NCBI GenBank assembly: GCA_017434045.1
Contig: JAFRGA010000047.1
Coordinates: 1-40,679, forward strand
Length of the DNA stretch: 40,679 bases
DNA from: Eggerthellaceae bacterium
GTDB lineage: Bacteria; Actinomycetota; Coriobacteriia; Coriobacteriales; Eggerthellaceae
Direction of reading: 5' to 3'
Both the position numbers and the translations under genes were made by a program. Of the stretch, positions 23,831-33,191 are shown one piece after another. A model generated the notes under the pieces. It saw only the letters and a list, made by a program, of their open reading frames with translations, ran no database searches and was not told the DNA's origin. The number at the start of each line of letters is the position of its first letter. Position 1 is the first letter of the stretch.

Positions 23831-24736
23831 ATGGACTTTAAACAGCTGCGCTCGTTCATCGCGGTTATCCGCTATGGCAGCTTCACGACGGCAGCTGCGA
23901 AGCTTCGCATTTCGCAGCCTACGGTAAGTACGCATATTCGTCAGCTTGAAGAAGAGCTGGGAACGCCGCTCGTCTTGCGCAATGCCAAACGCGTCGAGCT
24001 GACTGCAAGCGGTTACAAGATGTTCGACCAGGCCGTGTCGATGCTCGCCATGCACGACAAGATGCTCCAGAGCATGCGCCACCACGAGAGCGACGCCATC
24101 TACGTCGGGGCCTCGTCTATCCCCTCGGGCTACATCTTGCCAGGCCTGCTGGCGGCTTTCCGTGCCGAACAGCCTGATGCCCGTTTCGTCATCACGCAGG
24201 ATTCGAGCCAGACCGTGCTCAACGGCATGCTGTCGGGTTTGTACGAGATCGGCTTCGTGGGCATGCCGGCGAAGGAGGACACGCTCGAATGCGTGCCGTT
24301 CTGCCGAGACAAGATCGTTATCGCAACGCCGAACAACAGCCATTTCAGGGATGTTGACCGCTCGAGCCGCTCTTCTATCGAGCATATGTTGCGCACCGAG
24401 CACGTCATCATGCGGAAATCAGGCAGCGGCACCCGCGCCATGGGCAACCTCATCCTCGAGGGGCTGGGTATGGAGGAATCGGACCTCAACGTGTTCGCCC
24501 ACCTCAACGATCAAGAAGCGACAAGGAACCTCGTTGAGTACGGATTCGGCATCTCCATGATGTCCGAGCTCGCGATACGCAGCCGCGTGGCTGGGGGCTG
24601 GATGCTGGCGTTCGACGTTCCCGGGGTGGATGCCTCGCGCCACTTCTGCATCCTGCGTCGGAAGAACGTCCCGCTCAGCTATCTCGCCGAGAGGTTCTTC
24701 AATTTCGCCGCACAATGGGGAGAGCAGAACCTCTAA
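23831..24736 (+). CDS. LysR-family regulator, selenium-metabolism-associated type
   Basis: 301 residues. N-terminal helix-turn-helix FKQLRSFIAVIRYGSFTTAAAKLRISQPTVSTHIRQLEEELG (4-45), then an effector-binding domain with the pattern VGASSIPSGYILPGLLAAFRAEQPDARF, FVGMPAKEDTLECVPFCRDKIVIATPNN and RKSGSGTRAMG, which is typical of LysR proteins encoded beside selA/selB/selD in anaerobes (an annotated subgroup). Placed 430 bases upstream of selB, it is the obvious candidate regulator of selenium or Sec-enzyme genes here. Its ligand is unknown. ATG 23831 follows GAGGAT. Confidence 0.85.
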   Translation: MDFKQLRSFIAVIRYGSFTTAAAKLRISQPTVSTHIRQLEEELGTPLVLRNAKRVELTASGYKMFDQAVSMLAMHDKMLQSMRHHESDAIYVGASSIPSGYILPGLLAAFRAEQPDARFVITQDSSQTVLNGMLSGLYEIGFVGMPAKEDTLECVPFCRDKIVIATPNNSHFRDVDRSSRSSIEHMLRTEHVIMRKSGSGTRAMGNLILEGLGMEESDLNVFAHLNDQEATRNLVEYGFGISMMSELAIRSRVAGGWMLAFDVPGVDASRHFCILRRKNVPLSYLAERFFNFAAQWGEQNL

Positions 24737-24791
24737 GGTGAGCCAGAGCCGAACCCCTCGTTGACTCATCTTGGCTTCGAAGTAGTTTAAC

Positions 24792-24986
24792 CGCCTCGGC
24801 GGGAGTCCGTCGCGCCCTCTCCGAGCGCCCCCGTAAAACCGCGCGCATAGGAAAGCGGAAACTCATACGGCCGCCGAGGATTTCGAGGCGCACGGCCAGT
24901 AAGTCGGCTCCAATATCCGCTTTCTGTTAGCGCGGTTTGAAGGGGGAGAAAAGCGAGGCAGGGCGAGACGGACTCCCGCCGAGGCG
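24792..24986. repeat. About 195-base imperfect long hairpin between LysR and selB
   Basis: Outer arms 24792-24817 and 24961-24986 are reverse complements at 25 of 26 positions (CGCCTCGGCGGGAGTCCGTC...). Inner nested pairs: CCCCCGTAAAACCGCGC (24828-24844) with 24930-24946 at 14 of 17, and GAAAGCGGA (24851-24859) with TCCGCTTTC (24916-24924). The centre is loosely structured. No open frame. It does not share the conserved core of the 13-kb and 20-kb elements but has the same build: a long self-complementary intergenic element. It accounts for most of the gene-free stretch 24737-25030. Confidence 0.75.
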
Positions 24987-25054
24987 CTTTCGAACCGAAT
25001 GGGAACACTGAGATATGTACTCGTAAAGGGTTTTCGCCACGGCCGTTCCAGCGG

Positions 25055-25072
25055 TATACTGCAATCGCGATT
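25055..25072 (+). promoter_or_regulatory. selB -10 box and AATCGCGATT palindrome
   Basis: TATACT (25055-25060), then AATCGCGATT (25063-25072), a perfect 10-base palindrome covering the expected start of transcription. The -35 region (TTTCGC at 25032-25037, spacing 17) is weak. Confidence 0.65.
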
Positions 25073-25165
25073 AATGTATCCGATGTAAGGGAGCCGTCTT
25101 CAAGCATTCGGATACCCGCCTTGTCCACCCGTGCGATGCACGCCGTCAGAAAGCAGGCTGCGGTC

Positions 25166-27091
25166 ATGGCCGACTACGCGCAAACGAATCTGGTCTTGGG
25201 AACTGCCGGGCATATCGACCACGGCAAATCGTCTCTCATACTCGCCTTGACGGGGACCGACCCCGATCGCCTGGTCGAGGAGAAGAAGCGCGGCATCACC
25301 ATCGAGCTTGGCTTTGCGCGGCTCGATTTGGGAGATGGGCGCTCCATGGGCGTGGTCGACGTGCCGGGTCACGAGAAGTTCGTGCGTCAGATGATTGCCG
25401 GCTCGACGGGTATCGACGTGGCGCTCTTGGTCATCGCAGCCGATGACGGCATCATGCCCCAGACGCTCGAGCATGTTGCGGTGCTACAGACGCTCGGCAT
25501 CCCCACTTGCGTTGTCGCCCTCACCAAAACGGACCTGTGCGATCCCGAGTGGATCGAGATGGTGGCTGACGACATCCGCTCGTTTTTGGCTAACACACCT
25601 TATGCGGATGCCCCTATTGTGCCAGTATCCAGCAGGACGGGCGAGGGCGTCGAAGACGTGCGCGCCGCCTTGGCGGAGGTGAGCCTCCATGCTGAGGCGC
25701 TGCATCGCACCGAGAGCATGCGCCAACCCGTCGATCGCGTGTTCACCATCAAAGGAGCCGGAACGGTTATCACGGGCACGCTCTGGAGCGGCAAAGTGCA
25801 CCCCGGCGACGTAGTCGAGTTGTTGCCCCAGCGAAAGCGCTGCCGCATCCGCTCGGTCCAGATGCACGATGCGCCTGTGGATGAGGCGCCTGCGGGCAAT
25901 CGCGTGGCCCTCAACCTCGTGGACGTCAAAACCGACGAAGTACGTCCCGGTGATTTCATCGCCACGCCTGGACTTATCGATCCCACGATGCGCTTCGACG
26001 CGTATTTCACCTATCTCGACACGGCGAAGACCGGCAAGCCGCTCGAGAGCGGAGTCCGCATGCATGTGGCCCATGGCACGAAGGAAGTGCTCGGACGTGT
26101 GCTGTTCGCAAACGGGAGGGAAAGGCTTCTGCCCGGCGAGAGCTGTTATGTTCAGATTAGGCTCGAGGAGCTGCTGCCCGTATCGTCTGCCGACCGTTTC
26201 ATCGTCCGCACGTATTCTCCCGTGTTCGTTGCCGGCGGCGGGCAGATTCTTCTCGCCCATCCGCGGTCACGCACGAACCTCCATGGCGAGGAGGGCGTTC
26301 TCGACGCGCTTCTCGCCGGCGATCGTCAAGAAGCGGTTCGCTGCCTGCTCGGCGAGCGCGAGGTGCCGTTGACGGTTTTGGATCTAGCGCGCTACATAGG
26401 GATCGACGAGGAATCGGCCCGCGCCTTGCTGCAGGCCGAAGTGACTGCCAAGAGAGCCTGCCAACTGAGCGGGGGCTGGTATGCGACGAGGTCGATCGTC
26501 CAGCGCTGCGTGAGCACGATAGAGAAAGCCCTCCTCGCATTTCATGCCGAGGATGGCACGAAGGCGGGGCTGTCCAAGGAGGAGCTGCGCCACAGGTGCT
26601 TCCCGCATATGGACCCCGGGTGCTTCGATGCGCTTATCAGCGCAGCCGTCGAGGCCAAGGCCGCCGTTCTCGGGGGAGGGCTCGTGGGGCACCCGACCGC
26701 CCAAGGCGCCGCTCAGCAGGTGGAACGTGATGCAGCCGAAACGCTCGCCGCGGCTTTGGCCGGGCATGGGCTGACGCCTCCGAGCCTTGCCGAGTTGACG
26801 AAAGAGACAGGGGTCGAGATCGCCTTGGCCCGGCGCGCCTTGGCGCGACTGCGCGACGAGGGCCGTGTGTACCGCGTCTCGAGCGAGCTCTTCTACGACA
26901 ACGCTTCGGTCATGGCTTGTCGCGAGTCTATAGCCGAGCTGCTCCGTTCAGGTGGCGAAGGGACGATAGCCGGTCTCAAGGATGCCATGGGGGGCATCAG
27001 CCGCAAGTATGCCGTTCCGCTTCTCGAGGCATTCGATTCTGAGGGGTTCACGGTCCGCGATGGAGACGTGCGCAAGCTTCGTGAGGGGTAA
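25166..27091 (+). CDS. selB: Selenocysteine-specific elongation factor
   Basis: SelB brings Sec-tRNA to the ribosome at UGA codons followed by a SECIS hairpin. 641 residues: EF-Tu-like GTPase with G1 GHIDHGKS (15-22), switch RGITIELGFA, G3 DVPGHEK (64-70) and G4 TKTD (119-122); beta-barrel domains with DRVFTIKGAGTVITGTLWSG; and a C-terminal region of tandem winged helices (from about residue 370) ending in GGISRKYAVPLLEAFDSEGFTVRDGDVR, which binds the SECIS RNA. Start is the ATG at 25166, giving the usual NLVLGTAGHIDHGK opening; longer frames (TTG 25121, ATG 25136) add residues without a ribosome site. selC follows by 142 bases. Confidence 0.96.
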   Translation: MADYAQTNLVLGTAGHIDHGKSSLILALTGTDPDRLVEEKKRGITIELGFARLDLGDGRSMGVVDVPGHEKFVRQMIAGSTGIDVALLVIAADDGIMPQTLEHVAVLQTLGIPTCVVALTKTDLCDPEWIEMVADDIRSFLANTPYADAPIVPVSSRTGEGVEDVRAALAEVSLHAEALHRTESMRQPVDRVFTIKGAGTVITGTLWSGKVHPGDVVELLPQRKRCRIRSVQMHDAPVDEAPAGNRVALNLVDVKTDEVRPGDFIATPGLIDPTMRFDAYFTYLDTAKTGKPLESGVRMHVAHGTKEVLGRVLFANGRERLLPGESCYVQIRLEELLPVSSADRFIVRTYSPVFVAGGGQILLAHPRSRTNLHGEEGVLDALLAGDRQEAVRCLLGEREVPLTVLDLARYIGIDEESARALLQAEVTAKRACQLSGGWYATRSIVQRCVSTIEKALLAFHAEDGTKAGLSKEELRHRCFPHMDPGCFDALISAAVEAKAAVLGGGLVGHPTAQGAAQQVERDAAETLAAALAGHGLTPPSLAELTKETGVEIALARRALARLRDEGRVYRVSSELFYDNASVMACRESIAELLRSGGEGTIAGLKDAMGGISRKYAVPLLEAFDSEGFTVRDGDVRKLREG

Positions 27092-27171
27092 AGTATTCGG
27101 TTCCGAGCACGATTTGAATCGGAAACCGTTTGCGTCGTAGGGGCAGCAAATCGAGCCTGGTGGTACGTTAG

Positions 27172-27214
27172 TTGCATTTGACTCTCGATTGATTTAGAAT
27201 CGCCAATCGCGATT
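27172..27214 (+). promoter_or_regulatory. Promoter of selC with AATCGCGATT palindrome
   Basis: TTGCAT (27172-27177), 17-base spacer, TAGAAT (27195-27200), then the palindrome AATCGCGATT (27205-27214) at the expected transcription start, 19 bases before the mature tRNA 5' end. Confidence 0.7.
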
Positions 27215-27233
27215 AGGATATTGTCCTTCATGC

Positions 27234-27330
27234 GGAGACGGATGGGTCCTGGTGGGTCCCGCGGCCTTCAAAGCCGTTGTGAGGCGAGCAGAACGTCTCG
27301 GGTGTGTTCGATTCGCACACGTCTCCGCCA
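27234..27330 (+). tRNA. selC: Selenocysteine tRNA (anticodon TCA)
   Basis: 97 bases. Acceptor GGAGACG pairs with CGTCTCC, with encoded GCCA 3' end. Anticodon stem GCGGC/GCCGT around loop CTTCAAA, anticodon TCA at 27268-27270 (reads UGA). Very long variable arm (TGTGAGGCGAGCAGAACGTC region, 27278-27300). T-arm GTGTG-TTCGATT-CGCAC. The anticodon loop and long extra arm are those of bacterial tRNA-Sec such as E. coli selC. The eighth acceptor pair (G27241-A27319) is a mismatch. Directly downstream of selB. Confidence 0.95.
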
Positions 27331-27632
27331 GCCGCTCCCTGTACCCTCTTATGCCAACCAAGGCATATTGTGCATATCGCAGAAATATTCCAGTAGGAAG
27401 GCCCTTGTCGCTGCTCTATGGTAAGTGGACTTTTTTTGCGCGGTCGACCACTAACCGAAATATTCTAATAGTCATTACAAAATCTAATAGTATTGCAATA
27501 AGCATGCAATTGGGTCTACTGTACCCAAAAGTCATGTGTCGATGCAATAGCATGCATATATGTTTACAAAATGGGAGATTCGCAGGTCGCTGATTCAAGA
27601 ACACATCTGCGAAACGGACGAGAGGGGGTGCC
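27331..27632 (+). promoter_or_regulatory. Gene-free region upstream of the formate dehydrogenase operon
   Basis: 302 bases, no gene. The second half (27430-27600) is AT-rich and dense in repeats: TCTAATAGT twice (27464-27472 and 27483-27491, 19 bases apart), the palindrome TATTGCAATA (27491-27500), GCATGCAAT, TTGGGT-CTACTGT-ACCCAA (27509-27528) and GCATGCAT. This looks like a regulated promoter region, but I cannot place -35/-10 boxes with confidence. The AATCGCGATT motif of the other selenium promoters is not here. Confidence 0.45.
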
Positions 27633-29471
27633 ATGGGCAAACTATCGGTTGCTCCAAAGTCGGCTTACGATGCACGTATAGCCGACGTCCTGGAGCCGTA
27701 TATGCGCAGGGTGGAGGCAATGCCCCCGGGAACCTGCCCGATTGCGGTTCAGGTGAATTTATTGGAAGCGGGCGGAGCCCAGACCTGCGGTAAATGTGTT
27801 CCCTGCCGTGATGGCATTCCCCAGCTTGCCGCGCTCATGCGCCGCGTGCTCAACTGCGAGGCGGATGAAAGCGTGCTCGAGGAGATTTCCCAGCTGGCTG
27901 CGCTCATCCGCGACACGAGCGACTGCGCGATCGGCTACGAGGCGGGTCGGCTCGTATGCGAGGGGCTCAAGACGTTCGCCGACGAGTACGAAAGCCACGT
28001 GCGTGCCGGCGCCTGCGCCGAGGGCGTGGGGCAGACGGTGCCCTGTGAGACGATGTGTCCTGCACACGTGAACGTGCCCGCCTACATCGCGCTCGTTCAA
28101 CAGGGTGACTGCGCAGGTGCCATCAAGATGATTCGCAAGGACAACCCATGGCCTACGGCTTGCGCGCTCATCTGCGAGCACCCCTGCGAGAAGCGCTGCC
28201 GTCGCATGCTGATCGACGCACCGCTGAACATCCGCGGCGTCAAGAAGTACGCCGTCGACAACGTGTCCGCCGACAAAGTGCCCGTTCCGCCCCGTATGCC
28301 CGACTCGGGTCGCAAGGTTGCGGTCATCGGCGGCGGTCCTTCGGGTATGACGTGCGCATACTTCCTTTCCTTGATGGGCCATGCGGTCACGGTGTTCGAG
28401 GGCCGCAAGAAGCTGGGCGGCATGATGCGTTACGGCATCCCAGCCTATCGGTTCCCGCGCGAGCGTATCGACGAGGACATTCGCGCCATCTTGTCGGTAG
28501 GCGGCATCGAGGTCAAATACGAGCACAAGGTCGATACTGCCGAGATGAAGCAGATCGCCGAAGAGTACGATGCAGTTTACCTGGCGATTGGCGCGCAGGG
28601 TGGCAAGAGCCTCAAGCTTGATGGAGCCGACGCCGAGGGCGTCATGAGCGCCGTGCAGCTGCTTGGGCGCATCGGCGACGACGACTACCCGGATTTCACG
28701 GGCAAGAAGGTCATCGTCATCGGCGGCGGCAATGTGGCCATGGACTGCGCCCGCACAAGCGTGCGTGCCGGCGCCGCAGAGGTCACGGTGGCGTATCGCC
28801 GCCGCATCGAGGACATGACCGCCCTTCATGAGGAAATCGAGGGCGCCATGGCCGAAGGCGTCGAGATGATGTGCCTGCAAGCGCCTGTCCGCATCGAGAA
28901 GGACGAGGCTGGCAAGGTTTCTGGCCTCGTATGCCAACCCCAGTACATCAGCGCCGTGAAGCGCGGCCGTCCCGCGCCCGCGGCGGCGAACAAGCCCGAG
29001 ATTCGCCTCGATGCCGATGTCATCCTCATCGCCGTGGGCCAGGACATCGAATCTGCTCCGTTTGAGGAGTACGGCATGAAGGCGGAGCGTACGTGCTTCG
29101 TTGCCGACGAGTACCTGCAAGCAGAAGGCTTCGAGAACATCTTCGTGGGCGGCGACTGCCAGACTGGGCCGAAGTCGGCTATCATGGCCATTGGCGCCGG
29201 CAAGGTGGCAGCGCGCAACATCGACGAGTACCTGGGCTTCCATCACAAGCTGGATCCGGGTATCGAGGCACCCGAGCCCCGCGTGAACGTGCGCGAGGCA
29301 TTCGGACGCGTCAACGTTGGCGAGCGCCCCGCCCGAGAGCGTGGCAAGGACTTCAACCATATCGAGCTGCCTATCAGCGAAGAGGAGATAATGCAGGAAT
29401 GCGGCCGTTGCCTCCGTTGCGACGTGTACGGCTGCGGAGCTTTGGAAGGAGGTAGGATCCAGTATGTCTAG
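27633..29471 (+). CDS. Iron-sulfur flavoprotein, NuoF-type [4Fe-4S] domain + GltD/NfnB-type NAD(P)/FAD oxidoreductase
   Basis: 612 residues, likely the electron-accepting partner of the formate dehydrogenase encoded next. Residues 1-110 resemble the C-terminal cluster domain of NuoF/HydB (CGKCVPCRDG with C52, C55, C58 and C75). Residues about 130-600 resemble the glutamate synthase small subunit/NfnB: a Cys-rich lead-in (CPAHVNVPAYIAL, CEHPCEKRC), FAD-binding VIGGGPSGM (about 231) and NAD(P)-binding VIGGGNVAMDCAR (about 361), and a C-terminal CGRCLRC. It should pass electrons between NAD(P)H and Fe-S clusters. GAGAGGGGG precedes ATG 27633. The end overlaps the next gene by 8 bases. The Rossmann glycines are intact. 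The cofactor (NAD or NADP) is not determined. Confidence 0.88.
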   Translation: MGKLSVAPKSAYDARIADVLEPYMRRVEAMPPGTCPIAVQVNLLEAGGAQTCGKCVPCRDGIPQLAALMRRVLNCEADESVLEEISQLAALIRDTSDCAIGYEAGRLVCEGLKTFADEYESHVRAGACAEGVGQTVPCETMCPAHVNVPAYIALVQQGDCAGAIKMIRKDNPWPTACALICEHPCEKRCRRMLIDAPLNIRGVKKYAVDNVSADKVPVPPRMPDSGRKVAVIGGGPSGMTCAYFLSLMGHAVTVFEGRKKLGGMMRYGIPAYRFPRERIDEDIRAILSVGGIEVKYEHKVDTAEMKQIAEEYDAVYLAIGAQGGKSLKLDGADAEGVMSAVQLLGRIGDDDYPDFTGKKVIVIGGGNVAMDCARTSVRAGAAEVTVAYRRRIEDMTALHEEIEGAMAEGVEMMCLQAPVRIEKDEAGKVSGLVCQPQYISAVKRGRPAPAAANKPEIRLDADVILIAVGQDIESAPFEEYGMKAERTCFVADEYLQAEGFENIFVGGDCQTGPKSAIMAIGAGKVAARNIDEYLGFHHKLDPGIEAPEPRVNVREAFGRVNVGERPARERGKDFNHIELPISEEEIMQECGRCLRCDVYGCGALEGGRIQYV

Positions 29472-32199
29472 CGAACGTAAGCTCGTGACCGTAACCATCG
29501 ATGGCGTGCAGGTGGAGGTTCCCGAGAGCTTCACCATCTTGGCCGCCGCACGCAAGGCCGGCGTGAGCATCCCCACGCTTTGCTATCTGAAGGATGTAAG
29601 CGACATAGGAAGCTGTCGCGTGTGCAGCGTCGAGGTCGAAGGTTCGGATGCGCTTCTGCCCGCATGCAAGACACGCGTGGTCGACGGCATGGAGGTGCGC
29701 ACGAATACCGAGCTCGTGCAGTCGTACCGCAAGCTCATGCTCCAGCTGGTCCTCGCCGACCACGGCCTGGATTCCACCAACTACTGCTTCAGCTGCGCGA
29801 AGAACGGCTCGTGCGAGCTCCAGTCCCTGTGCAGGGAGCTCGGCGTTACCGAGTCCCCGTTTGCGCCCGAGAAGCAGACGCCCCGCCAGGCAGTGCTCGA
29901 CGCCAACCCCTTCCTCGCATACGATCCCAATCTATGCATCCGTTGCCAGCGGTGTGTCGGCGCCTGCAACAGCAGGGCGCACAACCATACGCTGCATACG
30001 GGCAAGCGCGGATTGCGCACGAGCATCCTTGCGCCGTTCGGTCCCGATTGGAAGGCGACGGAGTGCGAGAGCTGCGGCAACTGCGCGGCTGCTTGTCCCA
30101 CGGGCGCCATCACCGAGAAGCGCCGCAAGGCCTACCGCTCCTGGGAGGTCACGCGTACGCGCACGACCTGCCCGCATTGCGCGGTAGGATGCCAGCTCGA
30201 CCTCGTGGTCAAAGACGACCGCATCGTCGACGTCGAGCCTGCACCTGGTCCTTCGAACCGCGGCATGCTGTGCGTTAAGGGCCGCTCGGGCAGCTTCGAT
30301 TTCGTGCATTCGGCTGACCGCCTGACCACGCCGCTCGTGAAGAACGCAGAAACTGGCGAGTTCGAGCCTGCAACGTGGGACGAGGCGCTTGACCTCGTGG
30401 TCAAGAGATTCACCGAGATCCGGGACGAGAACGGAGGTGATGCGCTGGCGGCGTTTGCGTGCTCCCGTTCGACGAACGAGGACGTGTACATGCTCATGAA
30501 GATGGCACGCACGGTGTTCAAGACGAACAACGTCGATAACTGCGCGCGTGTTTGACACGCCCCAACGGTCGCCGGTCTGGCGATAACCCTTGGTTCTGGC
30601 GCGATGACGAACACCATCGAGGACATCACGCAGGATTCCGATGTCATCATGCTGGTGGGAAGCAATCCCGAAGAAGCGCATCCCGTTCTTGGTATGCAAA
30701 TCCGCAAAGCCGTTGAAAACGGCACGAAACTGATCCTTGTCGATCCGCGCGATATCGGTTTGGCGAAGTTTGCCGACATCCATCTGAAGTTACGTCCCGG
30801 CACGAATGTCGCCTTCGCCAACGGCGTCGTGCATATCCTTATCAAAGAAGGCCTCGTCGACGAGCAGTTCGTCTCCGAACGCACGAGCGGCTTCGATGAG
30901 CTGGCGAAGATGGTGGAGAGCTACACGCCTGCCCGCGTTGCCGAGATCTGCAATATCGACGAGAGGGACCTCATCGCCGCTGCCAAGCTGTATGGCTCGG
31001 CGGGTGCGGCTCCCATCATCTACTGCCTCGGCGTCACCGAGCATTCCACTGGCACCGAAGGCGTCATGAGTTTGTCGAACATAGCGATGGTCAACGGCAA
31101 GCTCGGCCGTCGCGGTTGCGGCGTCAACCCCATCCGCGGCCAGAACAACGTGCAGGGTGCCTGTGACATGGGCGCACAGCCGAATACGTTCACCGGGTAC
31201 CAGAAGGTCACGGATCCCGCTGTTGTCGAGAAGTTCGAGAAGGCGTGGGGTACCGACCTCAATCCTAACGAGGGCACGAAGGCGACGGAAGTGTTCCCCG
31301 CCGCCATCGAGGGACGCGTGAAGGCGCTGTTCCTGTTCGGCGAGGACCCGATTCGCACCGACCCCGACACCAACCATGTGATCAAGGCCCTGACGAGCTT
31401 GGATTTCCTGGTGGTGCAGGAACTGTTCATGACCGAAACCGCCAAGTACGCAGACGTGATCCTTCCCGGCCGGAGCTTTGCCGAGAAGGAGGGTACGTTC
31501 AGCAACACCGAGCGTCGCGTGCAACGCGTTCGCAAAGCTGTGAACGGCCCTGAGGGACCCCAGCTCGACACCTGGATCTTCACCGAGATCATGCAGCGCA
31601 TGGGCTACGATCAGCCGCATTTGACTGCCGAGCAGATCATGGATGAGATCTCGTCGGTCACACCGAGCTTCGGCGGCATCAACCATAAACGCTTGGACAG
31701 CCGTGAGGTTGGCGGGCGGGGTTTGCAATGGCCCTGCCTGAACGCCGAGCATCCGGGTACGCCGATTATGCATGCCGGCAAGTTCTCGAAGGGTATCGGC
31801 ACGTACTCGACGGCGGAGTACCGTCCCAGCGTCGAGCTGCCCGATGACGAATACCCGCTCATGCTCACCACAGGCCGTGTCCTGTACCAGTACAATGCCT
31901 GCGCCATGACGGCGCGGACCGAAGGCCTCAACGAGATGTCCGGCAGCTCCTTCATCGAGATCAACACGAAGGATGCCGAAGAGCTGGGCATTGAAGACGG
32001 CAGTCGAGTCAAGATCACGTCACGCCGCGCGTCGATCGAGTCGACGGCGCGCGTCTCCGGAAAGACGAATCCGGGCGAGACGTGGATGCCGTTCCATTTC
32101 CAGGACGGCAACAGCAACTGGCTTACTATCGCCGCGCTCGACAACATCGCGAAGGCCCCCGAGTTCAAGGTCTGCGCGGTGAAGGTCGAGAAGCTGTAG
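29464..32199 (+). CDS. fdhA: Formate dehydrogenase catalytic subunit, selenoprotein with NuoG-like N-terminus
   Basis: Oxidises formate to CO2 (or the reverse) at a Mo/W-bis-MGD site. TGA at 30553-30555 reads through as Sec364 in NCARV-U-HAPTVA, the site of FdhF-type Sec; reading stops at TAG 32197-32199, total 911 residues. N-terminus: plant-type [2Fe-2S] (C40, C51, C54, C68), then a NuoG-like His-Cys cluster segment (NYCFSCAKNGSCELQSLC), two ferredoxin-type clusters (CIRCQRCVGAC and CESCGNCAAACPTGA), then CPHCAVGC opening the molybdopterin domain. Further on: GRRGCGVNPIRGQNNVQG and the C-terminal MGD domain YPLMLTTGRVLYQYN. The UGA is followed by a SECIS. No separate beta or membrane subunit, so a cytoplasmic NAD(P)-linked enzyme is likely. 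Confidence 0.95.
30562..30593 (+). promoter_or_regulatory. SECIS of the formate dehydrogenase
   Basis: Lower stem CCAA/TTGG (30562-30565 with 30590-30593) and upper stem TCGCC/GGCGA (30569-30573 with 30579-30583) around GGTCT. The UGACACG context and the GGUC loop closely resemble E. coli fdhF. Confidence 0.8.
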
Positions 32200-32236
32200 C
32201 TACACAGCAGGCTTTAAGGCCTGGGACTGAATGCGT

Positions 32237-32266
32237 AGGGGCCGGCTTCGCAACCGGCCGGCCCCT
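32237..32266 (+). terminator. Hairpin after the formate dehydrogenase gene
   Basis: AGGGGCCGG (32237-32245) paired with CCGGCCCCT (32258-32266). GC-rich, without a T-run, so a terminator or stabilising hairpin. Confidence 0.55.
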
Positions 32267-32346
32267 CGCTGCACTACCGCGGCACAGCCGCGATGAGGTT
32301 GCCCGACGGATTCAGCAGCGTTGCGTAATTGCCGCTTAGAGGAGCA

Positions 32347-32973
32347 ATGGGGCGTGATTTTGCTATGAGTTATAACGATTCGAACAATGTGATTACGGGG
32401 TTTGGCCGGATGGAATCGGTAAACTACAGCGATTTACGTGTGCAGAAGACCCTCGCGGTCATTCAGGCGGCGTTCGAGAGCATGATGCTCGAGTATCCTT
32501 ACAACAAAATCACGGTGACGGCGCTTTGCGAACGCGCCCGCATCAACAAGAAGACGTTCTATCGGTATTATTCAACACTCGACGATCTCCTCGAGGAAAC
32601 TGAGAAACGGTTTGGAACCGCTTACATCGAGCGTACGAGCGGTTTGCATTACCCCGATGACCTTGAGCGCATCACCCGCGAGTTCCTCGAGTTCTCGGCC
32701 GAGCAGGGGCCGCTCTACGATGCCATCGTATGCAGCAGCCGCCATGAGGAGATCTTCGACAAGGTGGTCAACGAGATGGAGGCGGAGCGCTACGAGAAGA
32801 GCGCCCCTCCCGAAGGTTGGACCCCAGAAGAGTGGAATCTGTACATGAAGGGCGTCACGCTCTTCCAATGGCGGGTATACAGGCAATGGGTTGAAGACGG
32901 GCGTGTCGTGCCCCTCGAACGCATGGTTGACATCGCCTGCTCGCTGCTCGTCAAAGGCGCGACGCTGAAGTAA
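32347..32973 (+). CDS. TetR-family transcriptional regulator
   Basis: About 208 residues. N-terminal TetR helix-turn-helix: VQKTLAVIQAAFESMMLEYPYNKITVTALCERARINKKTFYRYYSTLDDLLEE. The remainder is the variable ligand-binding/dimer domain with no recognisable ligand. The start is uncertain: ATG 32347 has AGAGGAG only 2 bases before it, ATG 32365 (MSYND) is the alternative. It stands alone between the formate dehydrogenase operon and the main grd cluster, so it could regulate either. Confidence 0.85.
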   Translation: MGRDFAMSYNDSNNVITGFGRMESVNYSDLRVQKTLAVIQAAFESMMLEYPYNKITVTALCERARINKKTFYRYYSTLDDLLEETEKRFGTAYIERTSGLHYPDDLERITREFLEFSAEQGPLYDAIVCSSRHEEIFDKVVNEMEAERYEKSAPPEGWTPEEWNLYMKGVTLFQWRVYRQWVEDGRVVPLERMVDIACSLLVKGATLK

Positions 32974-33072
32974 TACAACCAAATCTTCAAGCACGTTGCA
33001 TAGGCGTCAATTTTCTTAATAAAAAGGCAATAGCGGTACGGAATTCTAACACTGTGCCTTTAGTCCACCGAT

Positions 33073-33089
33073 ATGGGCGTATTGCCCAT
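33073..33089. promoter_or_regulatory. Inverted repeat upstream of the main grd cluster
   Basis: ATGGGC-GTATT-GCCCAT, perfect 6-bp arms in the AT-rich 218-base gap before grdX. Possible operator; promoter hexamers could not be assigned with confidence. Confidence 0.4.
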
Positions 33090-33191
33090 GTATATTCATT
33101 TCGAATGCCAATAAAATATTTTAATGAAGCAATTTGAAGAATTGTCTACTCAGGTATTTGGTCATTTCGACGGTTGTAGGGAGGTGAAACT

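Noticed and set aside
24792..24986. tRNA or other known structured RNA within the long hairpin
   Set aside because: No anticodon or T-arm pattern fits; the Sec tRNA was found instead at 27234.
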